This document shows, one piece after another, positions 15,152-23,334 of a DNA stretch of 64,000 nt; position 1 is the stretch's first letter, and every line of letters begins with the position of its first letter. The stretch is from assembly GCF_009902005.1 (NCBI RefSeq), contig NZ_WUTT01000001.1, positions 1,328,541 to 1,392,540 on the forward strand, given 5' to 3'. The notes under the pieces were generated by a model. That model was not told the DNA's origin. It ran no database searches and saw nothing but the letters and a program-made list of their open reading frames with translations. A program made the position numbers and the translations under genes. The stretch comes from Halomonas alimentaria. GTDB lineage: Bacteria > Pseudomonadota > Gammaproteobacteria > Pseudomonadales > Halomonadaceae.

Positions 15152-16390
15152 CTACTGCGCCTCGGCTCGCGCCTGCCGCCCTTCGGCGGCGCGGCAGGCG
15201 GCCGCGGTGAACAGTACGTCGGTGGAGGAGTTGAGCGCCGTCTCGGTGGAGTCCTGGACCACGCTGATCACGAAGCCGATCGCCACCACCTGCATGGCCA
15301 CGTCAGTGGATATGCCGAACAGGCTGGCGGCCATGGGGATCAGCAGCAGCGAGCCGCCGGCCACCCCCGAGACGCCGCAGGCGGCCAGCGCGGAGACCAC
15401 GCACAGCAGCAGTGCGGTGGGGAAGTCCACCGGAATGCCCAGGGTGTTGGCGGCGGCCAGGGTGATCACCGAGATGGTGATCGCCGCGCCGGCCATGTTG
15501 ATGGTGGCACCCAGCGGGATGGAGATGGCGTAGGTGTCGGGGTCGAGATCGAGCCTCTCGCACAGTGCCATGTTGACCGGGATATTGGCCGCCGAGCTGC
15601 GCGTGAAGAAGGCGGTGATGGCGCTGCCGCGCAGGCAGGCGAAGACCAGCGGATAGGGGTTCCGGCGCGTCTGCGAGAAGACGATCAGCGGATTGGTGAC
15701 CAGCGCCACGAACAGCATGCAGCCGACGATCACGCCAAGCAGCCGGCCATACTCGAGCAACGCGCCCAGTCCTGCTTCCGCCAGGGTATTGGCGACCAGG
15801 CCGAAGATGCCCAGCGGGGCGAAGCGGATGACTACGCGCACGATACCGGAGATGGCTTCGGAGAGGTCGTTGAGCGTGCCGCGGGTGGCTTCGCCGGCGT
15901 GGCGCAGCATCAGGCCGAGGCCGATTGCCCAGGCCAGGATGGCGATGAAGTTGGCCTCCATCAGTGCGGTGACCGGGTTGGCCACGGCATTGAGCAGCAG
16001 GTTGCGCAGGATCTCGATGATGCCGCCCGGCGGGTTGCCACTGACCTCGGGCATGTCCAGCGTCAGGGTGGTGGGGAAGGTGAAGCTCGCCACTACGGCG
16101 ACCAGTGCCGCCACCAGGGTGCCGATCACGTAGAGGATCAGCACGCCGCGGATATGGGTGGGCTGCCCCTGGCGGTGCCCGGCGATGGCCGCGGCCACCA
16201 GCACGAACACCAGGATCGGAGCCACGGCCTTGAGGGCGGAGACGAACAGCTCGCCGAGCAGCGAGAACGAGGCGGCGAGGTCGGGCGACACGACGGCGAG
16301 CAGGATGCCGCAGGCAATGCCGATGGCGATCTGGGTGATCAGGCCCAGACGCAGCAGCGGGCCGAAGAGGGTATTGAGCGTGGAAGTCAT
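15152..16390 (-). CDS. sstT: Serine/threonine:Na+ symporter SstT
   Basis: A 412-residue member of the dicarboxylate/amino acid:cation symporter family, matching SstT in length and in motifs such as [45 protein letters not shown] and [18 protein letters not shown]. It imports serine and threonine with sodium at the inner membrane, which fits a sodium-rich habitat. It is followed by sdaA. Confidence 0.95.
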   Translation of the reverse strand: MTSTLNTLFGPLLRLGLITQIAIGIACGILLAVVSPDLAASFSLLGELFVSALKAVAPILVFVLVAAAIAGHRQGQPTHIRGVLILYVIGTLVAALVAVVASFTFPTTLTLDMPEVSGNPPGGIIEILRNLLLNAVANPVTALMEANFIAILAWAIGLGLMLRHAGEATRGTLNDLSEAISGIVRVVIRFAPLGIFGLVANTLAEAGLGALLEYGRLLGVIVGCMLFVALVTNPLIVFSQTRRNPYPLVFACLRGSAITAFFTRSSAANIPVNMALCERLDLDPDTYAISIPLGATINMAGAAITISVITLAAANTLGIPVDFPTALLLCVVSALAACGVSGVAGGSLLLIPMAASLFGISTDVAMQVVAIGFVISVVQDSTETALNSSTDVLFTAAACRAAEGRQARAEAQ

Positions 16391-16508
16391 CGAGGATCTC
16401 TCGGTGGTTGGGTGCTGGCAGAATTGTTGTGTGCTCGGGCCGGATCAGGCGGCCCTGGCCTTGCAGGCCCCGTGGCGAGGTAGCGCCAGGGGGCCAGTCT
16501 TGCGTTGT

Positions 16509-16529
16509 CGCGGGCGAAATGTGCCCGCG
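16509..16529. terminator. Possible terminator hairpin after gcvT
   Basis: CGCGGGC-N7-GCCCGCG in the 207-base gap between gcvT and sstT (both minus strand). No T tract follows, so it may be only a GC-rich fold. Nothing else recognised in the gap. Confidence 0.3.
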
Positions 16530-16597
16530 GCGGCTGCCTCACGCAACAGCGGCAGCCCTCGGTGGTCGGCGACTTGCGGCAGTCAGTTGCCGGACGA

Positions 16598-17713
16598 TCA
16601 TTTCCCCCGGTAGTAGCCAGGAGCGACGAAGGGAGTCTTGCTGACGGTCATCGGCAGGTGCTTGCCGCGCACCTCGGCGTAGACGGTGGTGCCTACCTCT
16701 GCGTGCGCCAGGGTCACATAACCCATGGCTACCGGCTTGCCCACGCTGGGGCCGAAGCCGCCGGAGGTCACCGCACCGATGGTGTTGCCTTCGGCGTCGA
16801 GCAGCGGGGCGCCCTCGCGCACCGGGGCACGCCCCTCGCCGAGCAGGCCGACCCGCTTGCGGGTGTGGTCCTTGGCCTCGACCTGGTGGAGGATCGCCTC
16901 GGCACCCGGGAAGCCGCCGGGGCGCTCGCCGCCATTGCGGCGGGGCTTGCCGATGGCCCAGATCAGCCCGGCCTCCACCGGCAGGGTGGTGGTGTCGATA
17001 TCGTGCCCGTAGAGGCACAGACCGGCCTCAAGGCGCAGGGAGTCGCGGGCGCCCAGGCCGATCGCCTCGACCTCCGGCTCCGCCAGCAGGCGGCGTGCCA
17101 GGGCCTCGGTCTGCTCGGCGGCCACCGAGATCTCGAAGCCATCCTCGCCGGTATAGCCACTGCGGCTGACCCACACCGGAATACCGTCGATCTCGAAGTG
17201 GCCATGCTGCATGAAGACCATCTCGGTGGCCTCCGGGCATAGCCGCTGCATCATCTCGGCGGTCTGCGGACCCTGGATGGCGATCAGGCCGCGATCCAGC
17301 TCCTCGATCTCGTGGCCGGCCGGCAGGTTGGCGCGCAGGTGGGCGATGTCCTGGTCCCGGCAGGCGGCGTTGACCACCAGGTAGAGGTGGTCGCCGGCGT
17401 TGACCACCATCAGGTCGTCGAGGATGCCACCCGCCTCGTTGGTGAAGATGGCGTAGCGCTGCATGCCCTCGGCCAGGCCGACGATATCCGCCGGTACCAG
17501 GGTCTCCAGTGCCTCGGCCGGGGAGGGGCCGCGCAGCAGCAGCTGCCCCATGTGCGAGACGTCGAACAGCCCGCAGGCCGTGCGCGTGTGCTCATGCTCC
17601 TTCTTCACGCCCAGCGGGTATTGCACCGGCATCTCGTAGCCGGCGAAGGGCACCAGCTTGGCGCCGAGCTCGACGTGCAGGTCATGGAGAGGGGTACGCT
17701 TCAGCTCGCTCAT
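16598..17713 (-). CDS. gcvT: Aminomethyltransferase, glycine cleavage T protein
   Basis: A 371-residue folate-dependent T protein that transfers the methylene group from the H-protein aminomethyl-lipoyl arm to tetrahydrofolate. Motifs: CGLFDVSHMGQLLLRGP near residue 45, IQGPQTAEMM, SRSGYTGEDGFEIS and GLGARDSLRLEAGLCLYGHDI. GGAGG precedes the ATG at 17713; the frame upstream is not protein-like. gcvH and gcvP are not adjacent here. The upstream gap holds two copies of a palindrome that may regulate it. Confidence 0.95.
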   Translation of the reverse strand: MSELKRTPLHDLHVELGAKLVPFAGYEMPVQYPLGVKKEHEHTRTACGLFDVSHMGQLLLRGPSPAEALETLVPADIVGLAEGMQRYAIFTNEAGGILDDLMVVNAGDHLYLVVNAACRDQDIAHLRANLPAGHEIEELDRGLIAIQGPQTAEMMQRLCPEATEMVFMQHGHFEIDGIPVWVSRSGYTGEDGFEISVAAEQTEALARRLLAEPEVEAIGLGARDSLRLEAGLCLYGHDIDTTTLPVEAGLIWAIGKPRRNGGERPGGFPGAEAILHQVEAKDHTRKRVGLLGEGRAPVREGAPLLDAEGNTIGAVTSGGFGPSVGKPVAMGYVTLAHAEVGTTVYAEVRGKHLPMTVSKTPFVAPGYYRGK

Positions 17714-17796
17714 GGGGGCCTCCGATAACAGGGAAAACGAAGCGGCGTGCCTCAAGGATAGCGGCAACCGGACAGCATAGCGCCTAGAGTAGACGA

Positions 17797-17814
17797 TGTT
17801 TCCTATTGGAAACA
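17797..17814. promoter_or_regulatory. Palindromic operator-like site 1 upstream of gcvT
   Basis: TGTTTCCTATTGGAAACA: seven-base perfect arms (TGTTTCC / GGAAACA) around TATT. It lies 83 bases upstream of the gcvT ATG. A nearly identical copy lies 167 bases further upstream. No glycine riboswitch core was found in the gap. Confidence 0.6.
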
Positions 17815-17963
17815 ATGGGTGTCATCAAGAATTGCCGTTGCCATGATGGAGCGCCGCGGGAGAACCGATCGCTTCATGGTGTCGGCGGGGAGATTGAAGG
17901 GCTTTGCGTGGCGGGGACCGAGCATCGTGACGCCGCTCGAGAGGGCGGTGTCACGACACTCAG

Positions 17964-17981
17964 GTTTTCCTATTGGAAACA
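17964..17981. promoter_or_regulatory. Palindromic operator-like site 2 upstream of gcvT
   Basis: GTTTTCCTATTGGAAACA, 16 of 18 bases the same as site 1. A third decayed version, GTTTCCATTGG, follows near 17998. The spacing between the two good copies is about 16 helical turns, compatible with a looping repressor or two promoters. Confidence 0.55.
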
Positions 17982-18022
17982 GTGCGCTCTTGAGCCGTTT
18001 CCATTGGCGAGCGGTCGGTGAG

Positions 18023-18337
18023 TCACTGAGTCAGAGCGAGCGGCCCGCCGTTGATGGCCGAGAGCGCCTCGTTGGCCTCGAGGATCTGGGCCTCGATGCC
18101 GGTCACGCCCATACCCTCCAGGCGGCCGGTGTGCATCCGGCAATAGGCCTCGGCCTCTTCGCGGGTGGCGAAGAGGTAGACACCGCCGGCCCGCTTGCCC
18201 GCGGGATCCTCGGTCCAGATCTTCCACAGCAGGCCTGGCTCGTCATTGATGGAGCGGGCCAGCGGCGTCATGGCCTCGACCATTGCCTCGCCGAAGGGGC
18301 CATCGAAGGGAAAGTGCACCTGTAGAATTACGGCCAT
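18023..18337 (-). CDS. ydhR: YdhR-like monooxygenase
   Basis: A 104-residue dimeric ferredoxin-like (ABM-type) protein. The sequence follows E. coli YdhR closely: LQVHFPFDGPFGEAMVEAMTPLARSINDEPGLLWKIWTED, GGVYLFATREEAEAYCRMHTGRL and NEALSAIN. The E. coli protein is structurally related to small cofactor-less monooxygenases; its physiological substrate is unknown. AGGAGG lies directly upstream of the ATG. A small hypothetical gene precedes it on the same strand by about 40 bases. Confidence 0.88.
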   Translation of the reverse strand: MAVILQVHFPFDGPFGEAMVEAMTPLARSINDEPGLLWKIWTEDPAGKRAGGVYLFATREEAEAYCRMHTGRLEGMGVTGIEAQILEANEALSAINGGPLALTQ

Positions 18338-18379
18338 GGGGGCCTCCTGTGGTCGGGTAGTGGGGATGTGTGGCTGGGC

Positions 18380-18622
18380 TCAGGCGAAGTCGGGGTCGTC
18401 GGTGCGGAAGATCGACTCCTCCTCGCCGGGCAGGGTGACCGAGAATTCGCCGCCGCCCAGGTAGCTGACCGGGTGTCCCTCGCGGGTGCGCAGGGCGGGG
18501 CCGCCGCTCACCGGGCCGGCATGGGTCAGTTCACCGAGCTCCTTCACGCTGACCTGGATGTCGATCATCACTTCGCGGCCCTGATCGTCGAAGGCCATGA
18601 TGGTGCGTTCGTGTTCGCTCAT
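18380..18622 (-). CDS. Hypothetical protein, 80 residues
   Basis: The protein starts MSEHERTIMAFDDQGREVMIDIQV, with GGAG about ten bases before the ATG at 18622, and looks like a small beta-rich soluble domain (KELGELTHAGPVSGGPALRTREGHPVSYLGGGEFSVTLPGEE in pieces). No family recognised. It is upstream of and probably cotranscribed with ydhR. Confidence 0.6.
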   Translation of the reverse strand: MSEHERTIMAFDDQGREVMIDIQVSVKELGELTHAGPVSGGPALRTREGHPVSYLGGGEFSVTLPGEEESIFRTDDPDFA

Positions 18623-18696
18623 GGGGTTGGCTCCGGCTGGTAGGGTGGCCGTCAGTATCGGCATTTTCGGCCCGCGAGGCGAGTGGCCGAACGACG

Positions 18697-18722
18697 CGGG
18701 GCCTGCGCAAAGGCAGGCCCCG
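18697..18722. terminator. Terminator hairpin after icd
   Basis: CGGGGCCTGC and GCAGGCCCCG pair over ten bases with a six-base loop, downstream of the isocitrate dehydrogenase stop on the minus strand. Confidence 0.65.
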
Positions 18723-18749
18723 TTGATGTCGAAGGCGACTGGGTGACGC

Positions 18750-20483
18750 TCAGAGGCGGCTGGCCACGGCGTCCAGGAAGCCCTGCATGTCGACCAGGGT
18801 CTCGCTCTCCGGGGCGTTGGTCTTGCCCTTGAGGTCGCCGGTGATGATGCCGGCGTCCACGGTGTCGATCAGCGCCGCCTTGAGGCGGTGGGCGTAGTCG
18901 ACCAGGGCGGGATTCTCCTCGCGTTCTCCCAGGGTCTCCAGGGCGTTGGCCACGGCGTAGAGCAGGGCGGAGGAGTTGAAGTGGGCCTCCTTGCCGTCGC
19001 TCTCCAGATACTTCAGGTAGAGGTCGTGGGCGGTGCCGTGGGGTGCCTCGAACAGCATGGTGCCGTCCTTGCTCTCGATGATGGAGCTGGCGGTGGCCAG
19101 GCTGCCGCCGAGCGCGGCGGAGATGTCCGAGAAGATGTCGCCGTCCAGGTTCTGCGCCGGGTAGAGGGCGTTGCGCGGCGGGTCGGTGATCATCTTGATG
19201 AGCTGGCTGGAGGGCCGCATGATCATGAAGGAGGGGGGCGAGGTGTCGGCCTCGGCGAGCTCGCGGCGCACGTCGGTGATCACGGTGCTGAACACCTCGT
19301 CGTACTCCATGACCTCGCGCTTGAGGCCGAAGTAGACCTCCTTGCTCTTGCGCGAGGCGTCACGGAACACCTGCAGCACCCAATCCTTGATCGCCTCATG
19401 GTCGTTGGACATCAGCAGGATGGGGTCACCCTTCCTGACGTGGCGGGCGTGCTTCTCCTCGCCGTCGACGATGACCTTGAGGATGCCGTCCTCCTCGGCA
19501 GGGGCGTTGAAGCTGCCGTACTGGTCGCCGCCGCCGGCGCTCATGCGCGAGATAGAGACCTGGGCCTTGCGGTCGGGAATACCGTATTGCTTGAGCTGCT
19601 CCACCAGCTTGTAGAGCTTGCGCCCGGTGGTGTTGTCCGGCACGCCCCACAGCGCCCGCTCGGGCGGGTTGGAGACAAGGCGTGCGGCCTGGGCGTCGAT
19701 CAGCTCGTAGAAGTAGGCAAGGCCCAGGGCCTCGACCTGCTCGCGGTAGTGCTGGTCGTAGATTCCCTCGATGGCGGCGCGCATCACCCCGTCGTAGCCG
19801 GAGATCACGGTGTCCTTGAGGCCCAGGTAGATGTCGCGCTTCTCGTCGATGGCGCGCTGGAAGAAGCGGTGGGCCCAGGCCTTGACGTCTTCCAGGTCGT
19901 TGGTGGCGAGCAGCCAGGGGTCGCCCTTCTTGACCTCGCGGCGGTGCAGCTCCACCGGGTCGCCGCTGGCCCCCACGAACATCAGCTTGACGATGCCGGT
20001 GGCGCGGGAGAGCTCGTTGAAGCTCTCCTTGATGCCGCCGACCTCCATGGTGTCGACGACGATGTCGCGGTCGACCCACTCGGGGCGCTTGACCTTGAGG
20101 TTGCGAAACTGGATGTCCTCGCGGGTGATGTTGCCGCCGATACCCTTGCGGATGGCGCCGTTGGGCGACTTGGTGGCCAGCGGGTGCAGCTTGGTGCCGT
20201 CGAGGTCGGGGTGCTTGGCGAGCAGCTCGCCGAGCTGGGCGCGATTGACCGTCATGCCGGCGTTCTTGATGCCCACGCCGTGGCGCTTGAGCGCCTCCAC
20301 GGCATCGACCACCACCTGGCCGTTGGTGACCAGGCGATTCTCGGCGGAGAGGTCGATCTCGACCAGCGGGATCTCCAGCCGGGAGGTCACGAAGGTATCG
20401 AGAATCTTCTCGAAGGCTACCTGGGCCATCTCGTCACCGTGGAGGATGACCAGTGGGGCGTCGACTGTGATCTTGCTGCTCAT
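18750..20483 (-). CDS. icd: NADP-dependent isocitrate dehydrogenase, type II-like, internally duplicated
   Basis: A 577-residue protein resembling the eukaryotic-type (type II) NADP isocitrate dehydrogenase: HGDEMAQVAFEKILD near residue 15, TKSPNGAIRKGIGGNITRE near 105, and the C-terminal NLDGDIFSDISAALGGSLATASS and EAPHGTAHDLYLKY blocks. It converts isocitrate to 2-oxoglutarate in the TCA cycle. Type II enzymes have about 400-420 residues; here a central unit occurs twice, residues ~149-281 and ~317-442 (KKGDPWLLATND...SNPPERALWG versus RKGDPILLMSND...TDPPRNALYP), accounting for the extra ~165 residues. The start ATG at 20483 follows GACGAGG. Confidence 0.85.
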   Translation of the reverse strand: MSSKITVDAPLVILHGDEMAQVAFEKILDTFVTSRLEIPLVEIDLSAENRLVTNGQVVVDAVEALKRHGVGIKNAGMTVNRAQLGELLAKHPDLDGTKLHPLATKSPNGAIRKGIGGNITREDIQFRNLKVKRPEWVDRDIVVDTMEVGGIKESFNELSRATGIVKLMFVGASGDPVELHRREVKKGDPWLLATNDLEDVKAWAHRFFQRAIDEKRDIYLGLKDTVISGYDGVMRAAIEGIYDQHYREQVEALGLAYFYELIDAQAARLVSNPPERALWGVPDNTTGRKLYKLVEQLKQYGIPDRKAQVSISRMSAGGGDQYGSFNAPAEEDGILKVIVDGEEKHARHVRKGDPILLMSNDHEAIKDWVLQVFRDASRKSKEVYFGLKREVMEYDEVFSTVITDVRRELAEADTSPPSFMIMRPSSQLIKMITDPPRNALYPAQNLDGDIFSDISAALGGSLATASSIIESKDGTMLFEAPHGTAHDLYLKYLESDGKEAHFNSSALLYAVANALETLGEREENPALVDYAHRLKAALIDTVDAGIITGDLKGKTNAPESETLVDMQGFLDAVASRL

Positions 20484-20686
20484 CGCCTCGTCTCTTCTGC
20501 TGCGCGCTGGAAAGTGCGCATAGGGTACGCCGGAAGGCCCAAGGGCGCCATGCCCCCAAGGGGTAAGGCCGCTGGTAACAGCCGCCCTCATTGCTCGGTG
20601 CTGTTCTGGCGGCAAGCCTTCGAGGAGGCGCTGTGAACCCCTCCCTGGACGCTACCGACGCCATCCCTGGCGTAGGACCTCCTCTT

Positions 20687-20728
20687 CAGCTTGCCCCCAG
20701 CGCTCCTCGCTGAGCAATTGGCAAGCTG
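20687..20728. terminator. Terminator-like nested hairpin after ilvA
   Basis: CAGCTTGCC and GGCAAGCTG form the outer stem, and CAGCG / CGCTG an inner stem. It is just downstream of the threonine ammonia-lyase stop on the minus strand. No strong T tract. The rest of the 250-base gap holds the icd promoter, not resolved. Confidence 0.5.
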
Positions 20729-20736
20729 ATGGTGAT

Positions 20737-21984
20737 TCAGCTGTCGCTGCCGGCCCAGCGTTCGTCAGGGTGGACCTCGTTGGCGGGCAGCACCGGGTCG
20801 TAGCCATCCCGGCGCAGCGCCTCGATCACCTCCCGGGTGTGCTCGCTGCCCAGGGTTTCCAGGGTGGCCTCCACCTCGGTGGCACGCAGCGAGAGGTCGG
20901 TGAAGGTGCGGTGGTGTGCGATATGGATGACGTTGGCGTGCTGTTCGGCGAGCTGCCGTGTCAGCTCGGCCAGGGCGCCGGGCACGTCGGGGATCGCCAC
21001 GCGCACGCGCACGATGCGCCCGCTGCGGACCAGGCCGCGCTGGATCACCGAGGAGAGCGCCAGCATGTCGATGTTGCCGCCGCACAGGATCAGCCCCACC
21101 TTGCGCCCGCGGTAGCGTTCGGGGTCGGCCAGCACCGCGGCGAGGCCGGCGGCGCCGGCGCCCTCCGCCACACTCTTCTCGATCTCCAGCAGCAGCAGGA
21201 TGGCGCGCTCGATCTCGGGCTCGTCCACCAGCACGATGTCGCGCACCCGCTCGCGCACGATGGGCAGGGTCAGCTTGCCGGGCTGCTTGACCGCGATGCC
21301 CTCGGCGAGGGTGGCCAGCCCGCAGTGGATCTCCTCACCGGCCAGGGCCTGCTGCATGGCGGGGAAGCGCCTGGTCTGCACGCCCACGATCTCGATGCCG
21401 GGCTTGAGCTCGGTGGCGGCGATGGCGTTGCCGCTGATCAGCCCGCCGCCGCCGATGGGGATCACCAGGGCGTCGAGGTCGGGGGCGTCCTCGAGCATCT
21501 CCAGGGCGATGGTGCCCTGACCGGCGATGATGCGCTCGTCGTCGTAGGGGTGCACGAAGACCAGGTTACGCTCGGCGGCGAGGCGGTGGGCGTACTCGCC
21601 GGCCTCGGCGACGCCCTCGCCCTCGAGATGTACCTCCGCGCCGAGTCGACGGGTGTTGTGCACCTTGAGGTTGGGGGTATGGCGAGGCATGACGATGGTG
21701 GCGCGGATGCCCAGCCGGGCGGCGTGGTAGGCCACCGCCTGGGCGTGGTTGCCGGCGGACATGGCAATGACGCCGCGTTCCCGCTCCTCCGGGGTGAGGG
21801 TGAGCAGGTGGTTCAGCGCCCCGCGCTCCTTGAAGGCGGCGGTGAACTGGTGGTTCTCGAACTTGATGAAGAGCTCGCAGCCGGCGATCCGCGACAGGGT
21901 ATGCGACAGCAGGCAGGGGGTGCGCTCCACACTACCCCGGATCTGCTCGGCGGCGGTGCGGATGTCGTCGAGGGTCACGCTCAT
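20737..21984 (-). CDS. ilvA: Threonine ammonia-lyase with C-terminal ACT domain
   Basis: A 415-residue PLP enzyme that deaminates threonine to 2-oxobutyrate. The PLP lysine is in FTAAFKERGALNHL (about residue 52), the phosphate-binding loop is GGGGLISGNA, and residues ~330-400 (RVAIPDVPGALAELTRQLAEQHANVIHI) form one ACT regulatory domain. Length and the single ACT domain fit the ~400-residue class rather than the 510-residue biosynthetic IlvA with two ACT-like regions, so a catabolic (TdcB-like) or mixed role is possible. GGAGA precedes the ATG. Confidence 0.92.
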   Translation of the reverse strand: MSVTLDDIRTAAEQIRGSVERTPCLLSHTLSRIAGCELFIKFENHQFTAAFKERGALNHLLTLTPEERERGVIAMSAGNHAQAVAYHAARLGIRATIVMPRHTPNLKVHNTRRLGAEVHLEGEGVAEAGEYAHRLAAERNLVFVHPYDDERIIAGQGTIALEMLEDAPDLDALVIPIGGGGLISGNAIAATELKPGIEIVGVQTRRFPAMQQALAGEEIHCGLATLAEGIAVKQPGKLTLPIVRERVRDIVLVDEPEIERAILLLLEIEKSVAEGAGAAGLAAVLADPERYRGRKVGLILCGGNIDMLALSSVIQRGLVRSGRIVRVRVAIPDVPGALAELTRQLAEQHANVIHIAHHRTFTDLSLRATEVEATLETLGSEHTREVIEALRRDGYDPVLPANEVHPDERWAGSDS

Positions 21985-22117
21985 GGCGGGGCGTCTCCGG
22001 TTCTGGGCTGGCCTTCATGATGCGTCGTCGTGAAGTTGATGTCGAAACCCGGACGCCTGGGATAGAGTCCATCCAGGCACACCTTTTATCCGGGCATGTG
22101 AACACGAGGAGAGTGCG

Positions 22118-22861
22118 ATGAACGCCAGCAAGATACTGGAACAGTTGATGCAGCAGGCCGGCGGCCAGTCCGGCAGTGGGTCGAGCGGCCAGGGCAGTTC
22201 CGGCCTAGATATCAAGGGCATGCTGGACGGCCTCTCCCGCCAGCTGGGCGGTGGCGAGGCCAGGTCCGGCCAGGGCGGTGGCTCAGGATTCGACGTCAAG
22301 AGCCTGCTGGGTGGCGGCGCCCTGGGACTGCTGGTGGGCTCCAAGCGCGGCCGCAAGCTGGGTGGCAAGGCCCTCAAGTATGGCGCCATCGCCGGGGTTG
22401 GGATGCTGGCCTGGAAGGCGTGGCAGAACTCCCGCGGCGGTGCCGGTGGACAGCAGGGCGAATCGCCCGCCGAGGGCGAGCCGGTGGAGCGGCTGGCCGG
22501 TCAGGCCCGCGAGCAGCGCAGCCTGGAGCTGCTGCAGGCGATGATCATGGCGGCCCGCGCCGACGGCCATATCGACGACCAGGAGCGTGAGCTGATCGCC
22601 GGCCAGATCGACGCCCTGGGCGCGGACCGCGAACTGCACGCCTGGGTGGAGCGTCAGCTCCAGGCGCCGCTGGACGCCGAGGCGCTGGCGGCCCAGGTCG
22701 ATTCGCCCCAGGCTGCCCGCGAGATGTACCTGATCAGCGTGGCGGTGGTCGACGAGCAGAACGCCATGGAGCGCGCCTGGCTCGACCAGCTGGGTCGCGC
22801 GCTGGCGCTGCCCGGCGAGGTCACCGCCGAACTGGAGTACCAGGCCCGGGAGGCCGGTTGA
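22118..22861 (+). CDS. DUF533 / YebE-like TerB-fold inner membrane protein
   Basis: A 247-residue protein with a Gly/Ser/Gln-rich N-terminus (residues 15-60), a short hydrophobic Gly-rich helix (LGGGALGLLVGSKRGRKLGGKALKYGAIAGVGMLAWKAW in pieces around 65-105), and a C-terminal all-helical TerB-like domain (LLQAMIMAARADGHIDDQERELIAGQID). E. coli YebE is the family reference; function unknown, envelope stress is suspected. GAGGAG precedes the ATG. Its TGA overlaps the pgpA ATG as TGATG. Confidence 0.88.
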   Translation: MNASKILEQLMQQAGGQSGSGSSGQGSSGLDIKGMLDGLSRQLGGGEARSGQGGGSGFDVKSLLGGGALGLLVGSKRGRKLGGKALKYGAIAGVGMLAWKAWQNSRGGAGGQQGESPAEGEPVERLAGQAREQRSLELLQAMIMAARADGHIDDQERELIAGQIDALGADRELHAWVERQLQAPLDAEALAAQVDSPQAAREMYLISVAVVDEQNAMERAWLDQLGRALALPGEVTAELEYQAREAG

Positions 22862-23334
22862 TGGTCGAGCCCTTGATGGCGCTGGCCACCGGCTTCGGCC
22901 TGGGGCTCTCGCCCTGGGCCTCGGGTACCGTCGGGTCGCTGCTGGGGCTGCCGCTGGCCTGGTGGCTGCTGGGACGCACCCGGCGGGTACAGATCGCGGT
23001 GACGCTGGCGCTGCTGCTCGCCGCCGTGCCGGTGTGTCACCTGGTCGAGCAGGACCTGGGCGGCAAGGATGATGGCCGCATCGTGCTCGACGAGATCGTC
23101 GCCTTCCCGGTGGCGGTGCTGGGCCAGGCGGCGGCCCGTCAGCCCTGGACGTTAGCCTCCGCCTTCGTGGTCTACCGGGTAGTCGACGCCACCAAGCCTC
23201 CGCCGGTGAGTCTGGCCGAGGCGGTGCCCGGCGGTGCCGGCATCGTGCTCGACGACGTCATCGCCGCGGCCATGACCTGGCTGGTGATGGCCGGCGGCCT
23301 GGCGCTGTGGCGGCGGCGTCAGGTCTCCTCCTGA
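22861..23334 (+). CDS. pgpA: Phosphatidylglycerophosphatase A
   Basis: A 157-residue inner membrane enzyme that dephosphorylates phosphatidylglycerol phosphate. The family motifs are present: GFGLGLSPWASGTVGSLLGLP at the N-terminus, DDGRIVLDEIVAFPVAV in the middle, and RVVDATKPPP and GGAGIVLDDVIAA near the end. It is a little shorter than the usual ~165-170 residues. The start ATG overlaps the DUF533 stop by one base. Its 3' end overlaps the convergent PhoD-like gene by 16 bases. Confidence 0.92.
   Translation: MVEPLMALATGFGLGLSPWASGTVGSLLGLPLAWWLLGRTRRVQIAVTLALLLAAVPVCHLVEQDLGGKDDGRIVLDEIVAFPVAVLGQAAARQPWTLASAFVVYRVVDATKPPPVSLAEAVPGGAGIVLDDVIAAAMTWLVMAGGLALWRRRQVSS

Noticed and set aside
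13309..15210. 633-residue plus-strand frame over sdaA
   Set aside because: Antisense shadow of sdaA in a GC-rich genome; Gly/His/Gln-rich composition and no start signal.
17714..18022. Glycine riboswitch upstream of gcvT
   Set aside because: I looked for the conserved GGAGA / CCGAAGG-type core on the minus strand and did not see it; only the two palindromes stand out.
18888..20636. 582-residue plus-strand frame over icd
   Set aside because: Antisense shadow of isocitrate dehydrogenase; Val/Leu/Gly/Asp bias typical of reverse-strand translation.
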